A DNA stretch of 31,193 nucleotides from assembly GCF_019599505.1 (NCBI RefSeq), contig NZ_RKLT01000034.1, forward strand, positions 1 to 31,193. The letters are read 5' to 3'. Source of the stretch: Haloarcula nitratireducens. GTDB lineage: Archaea; Halobacteriota; Halobacteria; Halobacteriales; Haloarculaceae. A program made the translations under genes and the position numbers. The notes under the pieces were generated by a model. That model was not told the origin of the DNA. It did no database searches and saw nothing but the letters and a program-made list of their open reading frames with translations. Positions 1 through 6,507 of the stretch are shown one piece after another. The number at the start of each line of letters is the position of its first letter. Positions within the stretch are counted from its first letter, which is position 1.

Positions 1-190
1 GCCACTGATTTGACGTGCCGTCCTGTGTCGCTTCTACCATCTCGCCAACTGTATCGACCTCACGGCAAATCTCGGCCACCAAAGCAGCTAGTTCGTCGTC
101 TTCACCACTCAATGCTAATTGGGCAGCATTCAGATGGTGTGCCGCTTCGAGGATTCGAACACGTGGTGAGAGCGAATTACGATTACTCAC
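1..190 (-). CDS. Hypothetical helical protein, C-terminus outside the window
   Basis: A reading frame on the minus strand starts at a GTG at 190 (an in-frame GTG at 199 is the alternative; a stop lies just beyond) and runs open to the window edge, giving about 63 residues. The visible part begins MSNRNSLSPRVRIL and is rich in Ala, Glu, Asp and Leu, so it is predicted to be helical and acidic in haloarchaeal style. I recognise no domain and assign no function. It lies downstream of the frameshifted HTH gene at 281-813 on the same strand, about 80 bp away, so the two could be co-transcribed. The call rests on amino-acid composition and the open frame only. Confidence 0.5.
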   Translation of the reverse strand, partial: MSNRNSLSPRVRILEAAHHLNAAQLALSGEDDELAALVAEICREVDTVGEMVEATQDGTSNQW

Positions 191-280
191 CCCGATCACC
201 CATCAGGGGACAGTTGACTATCCAAGTAGCCAGTGACCTACTGCCGCGTTCGCTCTGTTGCCTTCCAGCGGTGGCGCTGC

Positions 281-813
281 TCACGCTGTCACACCCCCAG
301 CGGTGAGGTCTTCGGGCTCTGTTTCGAGCCGGCTGAGACCGTCGCCGACTGTATAGGTACACTCGCCGTCAGTGTACGGAAATACAGTCCCAAGCTCGTC
401 GTGTTCATAAACTGCGAGACACAGCATTGGGGGACCAGAACTTCTCGTTCCTCTTCAGCAAACATCGACCTATTGGTTCGTGTCTTGAAACCCGGGTGAA
501 GCGAATAGCCGTGTTCGTTTGCCCAAGCCTCGAATTCAGCTATTCGTTCACGAGTGACTGCCGTGTGTTCTTGAGACATCTTTTGGGGCGTCGTCTCGAT
601 GGGGTTCCACAGATGACTGGTCACCGAAGCGATGCGACCGGCTTCCTGTAGGGACTGTAATCGCTCGTACGTCCTCTCCTGAACGTCGTGGACACAGTAT
701 GGCGTCTCCGCTCGTATCCAGAGTTCGACGCTAGTCCCCGTCTCGATCGGGTTCGACTGTTCTTTTGGCGCTGTCTCGATTCCGTTCGACTGGTCCTCAC
801 TAGAACTCGTCAT
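281..813 (-). pseudogene. Haloarchaeal HTH-domain family protein with a C-terminal frameshift
   Basis: The frame from ATG 813 encodes an acidic N-terminus with a repeated NxIET motif. A conserved-looking core follows (YCVHDVQERTYERLQSL, then IASVTSHLWN, then a long helix), recalling the small haloarchaeal HTH-domain proteins of about 150-170 residues. After REVLVP the frame turns into atypical sequence (QCCVSQFM) and stops at 289. Shifting by one base at the G5 run at 429-433 gives PMLCLAVYEHDELGTVFPYTDG and a plausible end near LSRLETEPEDLTAG, with a stop at 281-283. A sixth base in the run would restore VPPMLCLAVY, so a one-base deletion or a homopolymer sequencing error is likely. The role is probably regulatory; the family name is from memory of similar proteins. 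Confidence 0.6.
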
Positions 814-1126
814 AGGTGTCTCCGTGGTGATAATCTAGTCCTGTCTGTTTTGCTGGACTCCGCGGCTGGCAGTTGCTTGTCTCGAGTACTCCCGCCCACT
901 GTCGTCCGTTCGTCGAATGGCTCCCGCAGAATCCTTTCGTCGGCTTGTCCGGTGGTTCAGCAAATCCCATTGCGTGGAACATGTACATTTGTTCCTGATG
1001 GTTAGCGGGTTAGAAAGGTAACCTAGAGCTATCTAGAATTCTCTGCAGATCGGGAGCGGAGTAGGTCACGGGCAGTCCGCTCTCCACAGAACGAATGATT
1101 ATTGTAAATCCGCGCGTACTTCTACC
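814..1126. other. Intergenic region between divergent regulator genes
   Basis: This 313-bp stretch separates the divergent genes starting at 813 and 1127. The short frames here look non-coding in composition. It holds the dyad at 1023-1036 (listed separately) and an A/T-rich segment at about 1097-1106 (gattattgta), which lies about 25 bp before the ATG at 1127 and fits a TATA box for a leaderless transcript. Confidence 0.45.
1023..1036. promoter_or_regulatory. Palindromic operator candidate upstream of the FilR1-type regulator
   Basis: The sequence CTAGA-GCTA-TCTAG is a perfect 5-bp inverted repeat with a 4-base spacer. It contains the 9-mer AGCTATCTA (1027-1035). The same 9-mer occurs at 2156-2164 inside a second palindrome before the DUF1059/OsmC operon. 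A shared core upstream of a regulator gene and of the next operon fits one regulator binding both, but that is inference. Confidence 0.4.
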
Positions 1127-1936
1127 ATGGCAAACAATAACAAAGAATCGGCGATTGCCGATATCGCATATCTCGCACGATCCGAACACCGCGCGCCAAC
1201 ACTCGTGGCGTTGACCGTGCGTCCGCGAAGCCGCTCTGAACTCTGGGAGCTGACTAGCGTCTCATCGTCGACGATTCGACGAACGCTGAGGGAGTTCGAA
1301 GACCGCAACTGGATCCGCAGGAAGGAATACCAGTACGAGGTAACGCCGCTGGGCGCGTATATCGCATCCGCCGTCGCTGAACTCATCGAGCGGGTCGAAA
1401 TCGAGCGGAAAGTCCGCGATGTCTGGCCATGGTTGCCTGATGCGGAAAGCGGGTTCTCAATCGAGATGTGTGCTGATGCGGTCGTGACCGTCGCTGAAGC
1501 CGACAACCCGTACGCGCCCGTCAACCGGTTCCTCACGCTTATCGAGGACACTGACCGATTCCGGTTCGTCGGGACCGATATCGCGATTTTCGAGCCCAAC
1601 CGAGAGGAACTTTGCGAGCGAGTCATCGATGGGATGGAAACGGAGATCATTCATCCCCCGAGCGTCGCTTCGTATTATCGGTCGACCTACCCGGAGCTGC
1701 TTACCGAGACCCTGGCGAGTGGCAATCTCACCATGCGGTTACACGACGAACTCCCGCCGTACGGGATCGGAATCTTCGACGACCGGATCGCGATTTGTGG
1801 CCACGATTCCGAGAGCGTCTCAGTCCGCGTGTTGCTCGACACTGACTCGGCAGACGCCCGTGAGTGGGCAGAATCGAAGTACGACTTCTACCGACGCCAG
1901 ACCCCGACGATTCCGCTCGAAACGGTCGAGAATTGA
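1127..1936 (+). CDS. Winged-helix transcriptional regulator, FilR1/DUF1724-like
   Basis: The protein has 269 residues. Residues about 25-80 form a winged HTH (SRSELWELTSVSSSTIRRTL as recognition region, then a wing ending KEYQYEVTPLGAYIA). Residues about 115-255 match the style of the FilR1 middle domain (DUF1724), with DRFRFVGTDIAIF, then SYYRSTYPELL, then PPYGIGIFDDRIAIC. The ATG at 1127 has a TATA-like box about 27 bp upstream, consistent with leaderless transcription. It is followed after 274 bp, on the same strand, by the DUF1059-OsmC-methyltransferase operon, and a palindrome core is shared between the two upstream regions. It is therefore the best candidate regulator of that operon. 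The ligand is unknown. Confidence 0.8.
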   Translation: MANNNKESAIADIAYLARSEHRAPTLVALTVRPRSRSELWELTSVSSSTIRRTLREFEDRNWIRRKEYQYEVTPLGAYIASAVAELIERVEIERKVRDVWPWLPDAESGFSIEMCADAVVTVAEADNPYAPVNRFLTLIEDTDRFRFVGTDIAIFEPNREELCERVIDGMETEIIHPPSVASYYRSTYPELLTETLASGNLTMRLHDELPPYGIGIFDDRIAICGHDSESVSVRVLLDTDSADAREWAESKYDFYRRQTPTIPLETVEN

Positions 1937-2050
1937 AGAGACGGCCTGTGGCAACTGAGCGACGCCATCGAAGCGATTCGCTGTAGTACCGAACGACTGC
2001 CCGCGTGTTGGGGGAAGCTATGGAATCGAATCACTCGGCGTCTGGGTCTC

Positions 2051-2056
2051 TTTTTT
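2051..2056 (+). terminator. T-rich terminator candidate
   Basis: A run of six T residues preceded by gggtctc lies about 115 bp after the stop of the regulator gene. Archaeal termination typically uses such T tracts without a stable hairpin. No hairpin is evident here. Confidence 0.35.
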
Positions 2057-2120
2057 CACCTAGTGACGATTGGGCATCGTCTGCACGGGCGGCAGCCATT
2101 GCGAAGTCGTCATGGCCTGA

Positions 2121-2147
2121 ACACACTGTCAACAAGCGCCAGTGTGT
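2121..2147. promoter_or_regulatory. 8-bp inverted repeat upstream of the OsmC operon
   Basis: ACACACTG (2121-2128) and CAGTGTGT (2140-2147) are exact inverted complements separated by 11 bases. The dyad ends 64 bp before the first operon start at 2211 and just upstream of the GTTAG/CTAAC palindrome. It could be an operator for a dimeric regulator, or an RNA stem if the transcript starts upstream. Confidence 0.4.
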
Positions 2148-2152
2148 CAATA

Positions 2153-2172
2153 GTTAGCTATCTAACAGTTAG
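2153..2172. promoter_or_regulatory. Nested palindrome GTTAG-CTAT-CTAAC-A-GTTAG
   Basis: Three alternating half-sites are present: GTTAG (2153-2157), CTAAC (2162-2166) and GTTAG (2168-2172). They form two overlapping dyads about 40-60 bp before the DUF1059 start. The first dyad contains the 9-mer AGCTATCTA also found at 1027-1035. The position is that of a haloarchaeal promoter or operator region. Confidence 0.45.
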
Positions 2173-2210
2173 GGCCCTATCAACTCCTGCCGGAAGGCAA
2201 CCGAACGACC

Positions 2211-2384
2211 ATGGCACAAGCACACAAACTCGACTGCGAATCGGCAGCGGCCGATTGCCGATTCATCATTCAGTCAGAGAACGAAGCTGAAGCGATCGAA
2301 CTGGCTAGAGATCACATGAAAGAGGTGCACGGGAAAGACTACACCGACGACGAACTTCGGACGGACCACCTCCAAGTCGTGTAA
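2211..2384 (+). CDS. DUF1059-like small protein
   Basis: This is a 57-residue protein beginning MAQAHKLDCESAAADCRF and ending in TDDELRTDHLQVV. The layout resembles DUF1059: an N-terminal KLDC with a second Cys, a central SENEAEAIELARDHMKEVHG helix, and a short C-terminal acidic helix. DUF1059 proteins are described as small, possibly metal-binding proteins. Cys9 and Cys16 are the only cysteines, and the His residues in HMKEVHG could complete a metal site. The stop at 2382-2384 is two bases before the start of the OsmC gene, so it is the first gene of a tight operon. It is short, but the family resemblance and coupling make it convincing. Confidence 0.75.
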   Translation: MAQAHKLDCESAAADCRFIIQSENEAEAIELARDHMKEVHGKDYTDDELRTDHLQVV

Positions 2385-2386
2385 CG

Positions 2387-2992
2387 ATGGCGACTGACCA
2401 GCAGAGCCACCATGGAGTGGACCTCGAGACACTCGAAGAATTCGCTAAGTTCGCGGGCGAAAACCCCGACGAGGTACAGCTCGGACTCGGTGCCCGGTCG
2501 ACCTACGAAGGGACGTGCGCACACAGCCTTGCGAAGGTCGACAGCTACGAACTTGGCGGCGAGACGATCGCACGCGAGACCCGCGAGTACACGATCCCAT
2601 ACGGCGCGTGGAAGGAAGTGTTAGACGCGGGCGGCTGGATTGGTGGCACCGACCGACTTGAGCCAATCGAAGCAGCGCTCTCCGCGCTGGCTTCGTGCAT
2701 CAACGTCGGCATCACCGTCAACGCCGTCGCGAGCGGCGTCGATATCGAGTATCTTCAGACTCGCGTCCGAACTGAGTTCGATCCGCGCGTCCTCTTCAGC
2801 CTCAAGGACCTCGGAGAAGCAGACACTGTCTTCGAGAACCTGACCGCTGAAGTCGAGATCGAGAGCCCCGATCTCGATAAAGACCAGATCGACGAGTGGG
2901 CACGGCGTGCACCGGTGTATACGCTCGTCTCGCTCGCCCAAGACGTCCAGCTCACGGTGACCACCCCGACTGAGATGGCGGCCGACGATTAA
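2387..2992 (+). CDS. OsmC/Ohr-family protein with a single conserved cysteine
   Basis: The protein has 201 residues. The OsmC core is visible as GGTDRLEPIEAALSALASC (residues about 86-104) followed by a long helix INVGITVNAVASGVDI. Cys104 sits where OsmC/Ohr peroxidases carry the reactive cysteine. The second conserved site, usually a CPV motif in the last third, reads RRAPVYTL, so the partner cysteine is missing and residue 175 is Ala. Classical two-cysteine peroxide reduction is therefore doubtful; a thiol-binding or sulfur-related role is possible but unproven. Cys44 is the only other cysteine. It is the second gene of the operon, starting two bases after the DUF1059 stop and ending 15 bp before the methyltransferase. 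Confidence 0.85.
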   Translation: MATDQQSHHGVDLETLEEFAKFAGENPDEVQLGLGARSTYEGTCAHSLAKVDSYELGGETIARETREYTIPYGAWKEVLDAGGWIGGTDRLEPIEAALSALASCINVGITVNAVASGVDIEYLQTRVRTEFDPRVLFSLKDLGEADTVFENLTAEVEIESPDLDKDQIDEWARRAPVYTLVSLAQDVQLTVTTPTEMAADD

Positions 2993-3007
2993 TCGAGGTG
3001 ACGACGA

Positions 3008-3775
3008 ATGCAAGAGTCACTCGATGTCGACCGCCTCGAACGAGCCGTCAAGAGTGTCTACCGGGATGTTGCCGAGGCGCCGACCGAGGAGTACCACTTC
3101 GAGATGGGGCGCTCCCTGGCGGCACAGCTCGGTTACCCAGCGGACGATCTGGACCGGCTCCCAGAAGAGGCACTAGAGTCCTTCGCCGGCGTCGGCTACC
3201 ACTTCGATTTCGCCGCCCTCGAAGCGGGAGACGATGTCCTTGACCTCGGCAGCGGGTCCGGGACAGACGTCTTCGTCGCGGCGAGACACGTCGGCGACAC
3301 CGGAAGCGTGACCGGTCTCGACATGACCGACGAGCAACTCGCGAAGGCGCGACAGCTGCGCGATGAGGCGGGGATAGAGAACGTCTCCTTCGAGCGGGGC
3401 TACATCGAAGATCTCCCCTTTGACGACGGGGCGTTCGACGTCCTCCTCTCGAACGGGGTCATCAACCTCTCGCCGGACAAACAGCAGGTGTTCACGGAGG
3501 CCAAGCACGTCCTCACCAGTGGAGGGCGGCTCGCTATCTCGGACATCATCAGCGAGAAACTGATGCCCGAGAGTGTCAAGAAGAATGAGGATCTGTGGGC
3601 GGCCTGTATCGGTGGGGCCGAACAGATCGACCGCTATACGACGCTCATCGAAGCGACCGGATTCGACGTAGATGATGTCCGGGACAACACACAGTATGCG
3701 TTCATTTCGGAGCAGGCAGCAAACGCCTGTCAGAAGTACGGCGTGAAGAGCATCTCGCTTGGTGCTCACACGTGA
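3008..3775 (+). CDS. ArsM-like class I SAM methyltransferase
   Basis: The protein has 255 residues. SAM motif I is VLDLGSGSG (77-85), the acidic ribose-binding residue lies in GLDMT (Asp105), and SNGVINLSPDK with a C-terminal ACIGGA motif (Cys200) is characteristic of the arsenite methyltransferase family. Known ArsM enzymes use additional cysteines. The N-terminal LGCGNP-type motif is replaced here by FAGVGYHF, and the usual SNCVINLSP cysteine is Gly149. Only Cys200 and Cys241 remain, so arsenite may not be the substrate. Operon partners (OsmC, DUF1059, membrane proteins) point to a thiol or metalloid stress role. The stop overlaps the next gene's GTG start (GTGA), indicating translational coupling. 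Confidence 0.8.
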   Translation: MQESLDVDRLERAVKSVYRDVAEAPTEEYHFEMGRSLAAQLGYPADDLDRLPEEALESFAGVGYHFDFAALEAGDDVLDLGSGSGTDVFVAARHVGDTGSVTGLDMTDEQLAKARQLRDEAGIENVSFERGYIEDLPFDDGAFDVLLSNGVINLSPDKQQVFTEAKHVLTSGGRLAISDIISEKLMPESVKKNEDLWAACIGGAEQIDRYTTLIEATGFDVDDVRDNTQYAFISEQAANACQKYGVKSISLGAHT

Positions 3776-4278
3776 TTACTATGGCAACCCAACAATCCAT
3801 CGCAGACGAACAGCAAGAACAGACCGAACTCGGGTCGCAACTCCGGAACGGCTCGTTGCTGATGGCGCTCGCCGGCGTCGCGTTCATCGGCTACGGGCTC
3901 GTCTTCCTCGTGTTGAACTTCGTCGGCAGCGGGTTCGAACTCGGCGTCAGTACGCTCGACGGAATGACGAAAGCCGATCTGAGCCCGACGGTAGCGTACT
4001 ACATTAGCCACCTGCACGTCGCCACTGCCGCGTTCATCATCTCGACGGGTATCGCGGTTACCGCCCTGTCGTGGTATGGTGTCCGCCAGCGACTTACCTG
4101 GGCGTGGGCGACGGCGGTCGTCGCTGCTGTCGTCGGTCTCGCGCTCGCGTTACCGATGCACTACACAGCAGATGCGTTCAGCCACGATTGGATAACGCAT
4201 CTCGGCCCGATCTACCTAGCGACGATTGTCTTCGTCGGGGGTGTCGTCATGGCGTACCGTGGCTTGAACACGACGTAG
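3772..4278 (+). CDS. Four-helix membrane protein of the OsmC operon
   Basis: The frame opens with GTG at 3772 overlapping the upstream stop; an ATG at 3781 (MATQQSIADEQQ) is an equally good start and removes three residues. After a hydrophilic N-terminus of about 30 residues there are four hydrophobic segments, roughly residues 30-52, 78-105, 112-133 and 144-165. The second carries ISHLHVATAA and the third is followed by LPMHY, so two His residues lie at membrane boundaries, possibly in a cofactor or metal site. I recognise no named family. It is the fourth gene of the operon and is followed two bases later by a one-helix protein, suggesting a small membrane complex. Confidence 0.7.
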   Translation: MITMATQQSIADEQQEQTELGSQLRNGSLLMALAGVAFIGYGLVFLVLNFVGSGFELGVSTLDGMTKADLSPTVAYYISHLHVATAAFIISTGIAVTALSWYGVRQRLTWAWATAVVAAVVGLALALPMHYTADAFSHDWITHLGPIYLATIVFVGGVVMAYRGLNTT

Positions 4279-4280
4279 CT

Positions 4281-4460
4281 GTGGTCCGCACTCTAGCCGC
4301 CGTATGGGTGCGCCCGCTCTCAACTGTCGTGTTACACGGCGGCGCTGTCCACGAGATCACCGTTCTCGAATACGTACTCCGAGTTGTCATTTACTTGCTC
4401 GGCTTCGGTGGGGTCGCTGGTATCGTATACTGGGGATTAGAAGTGATCAGTGCCAACTAA
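4281..4460 (+). CDS. Small single-span membrane protein, operon end
   Basis: The GTG at 4281, two bases after the preceding stop, opens a 59-residue frame. An amphipathic N-terminal half (HGGAVHEITVLEYVLR) precedes one clear transmembrane segment (VVIYLLGFGGVAGIVYWGLEV) near the C-terminus. No family is recognised. Coding status is supported by operon spacing, the Val/Gly-rich helix and the stop position at 4458-4460; the start is uncertain because there is no ATG. It may act with the four-helix protein. Confidence 0.55.
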   Translation: MVRTLAAVWVRPLSTVVLHGGAVHEITVLEYVLRVVIYLLGFGGVAGIVYWGLEVISAN

Positions 4461-4550
4461 CCTTGGCGACAGCTCATCGATAGTTCGCGGATGTACTGAA
4501 CAGGTATTCTTATGGGGAGATCTCCAAACCGAAGGTTGCCGAAAAACTGG

Positions 4551-4904
4551 TCACTGTAGTTCTTCGGCAAGCGCAGCGACCGCTTCGTCGACGAGAGTGC
4601 TTTCTAGACGGCCCTGCCAGAAATCGATGTCCTCGTGGTCGATTGATTGGACTCCCCACGGAACGATCCGACTGTCGTCTGGCGTCCCACCGCGAAGCCA
4701 TCGCTCCTCGGATATGTCGATGAGCCCGTCCATCCAGGATTTCGTTGTGAGCGTCACCACGATATACTGCTCGCCGTGGAACGGACGCCCGTCGTGGTTC
4801 GAGAGAATGAGCCACGGTCGGGCGTTTTCGTCACCCTTGAACGGGTCATCACCGTAGACGACATCTCCGCGCTCGAAAATTGGCGATGCCGCCGCCTTGG
4901 TCAC
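4551..4904 (-). CDS. PemK/MazF-like toxin without an obvious antitoxin
   Basis: The protein has 117 residues starting at GTG 4904. The family pattern is present: FERGDVVYG at the N-terminus, RPWLILSN, a VVTLTTKSW strand, then PWGVQSIDHEDIDFWQGRL. PemK/MazF proteins are usually mRNA-cleaving toxins. The same skeleton (RPW..I.S, W..GG....I.PW....I.H.D....QGRL) occurs in the toxin at 13872-14210. No antitoxin-sized frame lies in the 120 bp upstream or in the 90 bp downstream, so it looks solitary. It converges on the operon ending at 4460 and is divergent from the dodecin gene. Confidence 0.8.
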   Translation of the reverse strand: MTKAAASPIFERGDVVYGDDPFKGDENARPWLILSNHDGRPFHGEQYIVVTLTTKSWMDGLIDISEERWLRGGTPDDSRIVPWGVQSIDHEDIDFWQGRLESTLVDEAVAALAEELQ

Positions 4905-5066
4905 TATTCGGTTTGAGAGGCACCCTCTGAGAGAGATACCAGTAGTCGCTCGATACAGAGAACATATCTCTCGAATCCTGTTCCAGGACTCTACAGACTG
5001 TGCAACAGACGACTAGACCCACCCATGGGAATAGTTAACACACTCTGGGTCGTAGCTCTTAGCGGA

Positions 5067-5270
5067 ATGACAGTCCACAAAGAAGTCACTGTTACAGCAA
5101 CTAGCACTGAGTCATGGGAAGATGCCGCATTGAACGCCGTCAATCGTACTGAGACGACTGTCGAGAATATCCAATGGGCGGTTGTCCAAGATCAATCCGT
5201 TCAACTCGACTCGCCGGAGGACCCTCAATTCAAGACAAAAGTGAAAATTGGGTTTGAAGTCGAAGAGTAA
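5067..5270 (+). CDS. Dodecin, flavin-binding storage protein
   Basis: The protein has 67 residues from ATG 5067. A longer frame from 5025 is possible, but an A/T-rich box at about 5031-5040 sits about 30 bp before 5067, and the shorter form matches the usual dodecin length. The pattern is VTVTATSTESWEDAALNAV, then ENIQWAVVQDQSVQL, then VKIGFEVEE. Dodecins form dodecamers that bind riboflavin or lumichrome, stacking it on a central Trp; this Trp is present in IQWAV. The position that is Gln in YQTEV of Halobacterium dodecin is Lys here (FKTKV), which could change flavin contacts. It is a monocistronic gene. Confidence 0.88.
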   Translation: MTVHKEVTVTATSTESWEDAALNAVNRTETTVENIQWAVVQDQSVQLDSPEDPQFKTKVKIGFEVEE

Positions 5271-5522
5271 ACACACATCTGGCCTCGAGAAGCGCGGACC
5301 GGGTGGTGTTGCCCGACTTCGATTTCGGGACCGAGAGGATCGCCACGAATTCTCTTGGGGAGAGCCTCCCAGAGTCGCCTGTGTAGTGGTACCAATAGCC
5401 AAAGAGCTACGGAGGCCTGCGACCGAGTTTGATGTACGATGGCTCTGGTGCGCACGCTGGTTCGGTGGTACAAACTTTCCCACGGGGTAGGGAAAGAGAT
5501 GCGCGCTCAGGGCGCGGAGCTC

Positions 5523-5708
5523 ATGGCATGCCCCTACTGTAGCGACGAAACCCTGGTCTATCGGTCAACGTACGATTCGGCGGGCATGCCTCTCTCTTTC
5601 ACAGTCTGTCTCTGGTGCGCTGGTCTCATCGAATATAGTGGCCTGACCGACGAAGCCCACGAGCCCTATGCGACCATCCAGGACACCCAAGACCGGAGGA
5701 CTGCGTGA
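5523..5708 (+). CDS. Small zinc-ribbon protein
   Basis: From ATG 5523 the frame encodes 61 residues starting MACPYCSDETLVYRSTYD. Two CxxC pairs (CPYC and CLWC, about 30 residues apart) make a four-Cys zinc ribbon typical of small haloarchaeal proteins of unknown function. An upstream in-frame ATG at 5499 has an A/T-rich segment (tacaaact) about 27 bp before it and may be the true start. The frame extends further upstream to 5439, but that part looks unlike coding sequence. The gene converges on the cupin gene, whose stop is 25 bp away. Confidence 0.65.
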   Translation: MACPYCSDETLVYRSTYDSAGMPLSFTVCLWCAGLIEYSGLTDEAHEPYATIQDTQDRRTA

Positions 5709-5732
5709 CTATCGCATCATCGACAGTATCGG

Positions 5733-6275
5733 TTAGTCAGGGAGACGGTATCCTAGTATACGTCCGAGGACAGTCAGGATCCGGAAGACCCAGTGCGGGG
5801 GGCTGACCGCGTAGATATCTTCCTCGTGTTCCGTCGTCAGCATCGCTAACAGCACGATATCTTTGAAGCCCTCCGGCGGCAAGGAGACTCCTCGCTCCGT
5901 GACGAGCCGATGGAATCTTCGAAAGAACTCCTCGTGTTGTAGTGCGGGTTCGTGGATATTGATAATCTCGACCGGCGTCTTGTTCCTGAACGTATGCGGT
6001 GTCCCTGGAGGAACGACGTGTTCCTCACCAGCGGAGACATCCATCCATTTTCCGTCCACGTATACTTCCAGCACACCTGAAACCACTTCATAGCGCTCTT
6101 CGGCGTGTGGATGGGTGTGGACGAACGGACCGTCCTCGGGGACGGTTTCGATCTCGAATCGCATTTCCAACAGTTCGCCGTCCGTGTCCGCTGTCGAACG
6201 CGTGATCTCCCAGCGGCCAGGGAAACCGTCCCAATCGAGGACGCTGTCATAGTTACCGCGATCTGTCATTGTCAT
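5733..6275 (-). CDS. Cupin-domain protein
   Basis: The protein has 180 residues. A single cupin barrel spans about residues 40-120. Motif 1 is FVHTHPHAEERYEVVSGVLEVYVDG, giving two or three His and a Glu as metal ligands, and motif 2 is PPGTPHTFRNKTPVEII with the third His. A helical C-terminus ends with a hydrophobic HWVFRILTVLGRILGY segment, which could associate with the membrane. Small cupins have many roles (dioxygenases, isomerases, sensors) and the substrate cannot be read here. Two closely spaced ATGs (residues 1 and 3) make the start ambiguous by two codons. It transcribes toward the zinc-ribbon gene and stands alone. Confidence 0.82.
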   Translation of the reverse strand: MTMTDRGNYDSVLDWDGFPGRWEITRSTADTDGELLEMRFEIETVPEDGPFVHTHPHAEERYEVVSGVLEVYVDGKWMDVSAGEEHVVPPGTPHTFRNKTPVEIINIHEPALQHEEFFRRFHRLVTERGVSLPPEGFKDIVLLAMLTTEHEEDIYAVSPPHWVFRILTVLGRILGYRLPD

Positions 6276-6507
6276 GGAACAACTCCCATTATACTCCCTC
6301 GCTGGTCGGGGTCAGCTCGTTTGTCACTGTCATTAGTTCTCTCCACGGACGTCCATTCCGCCATCTCGATATTGCCTTCGCCCCGCCACGTGACGGACGC
6401 CACATTGTCGGCTCGTGCGCTGATACGCACAGCTAGTGGTAACGTCGCTACCGAACAAATGTGTTAGGAGAACAATATTTCTCTTACCAGACCGAGACGT
6501 ATCCGAA

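Noticed and set aside
146..165. GTTCGAATCC-like T-arm motif on the minus strand
   Set aside because: No acceptor, D or anticodon arms around it, and it lies inside a reading frame; not a tRNA.
800..988. 62-codon minus-strand frame
   Set aside because: Overlaps the upstream region of the HTH gene, composition is not protein-like, no domain.
4071..4280. Upstream part of the frame that ends at 4460
   Set aside because: It overlaps the four-helix membrane gene in another phase; only the part from GTG 4281 looks coding.
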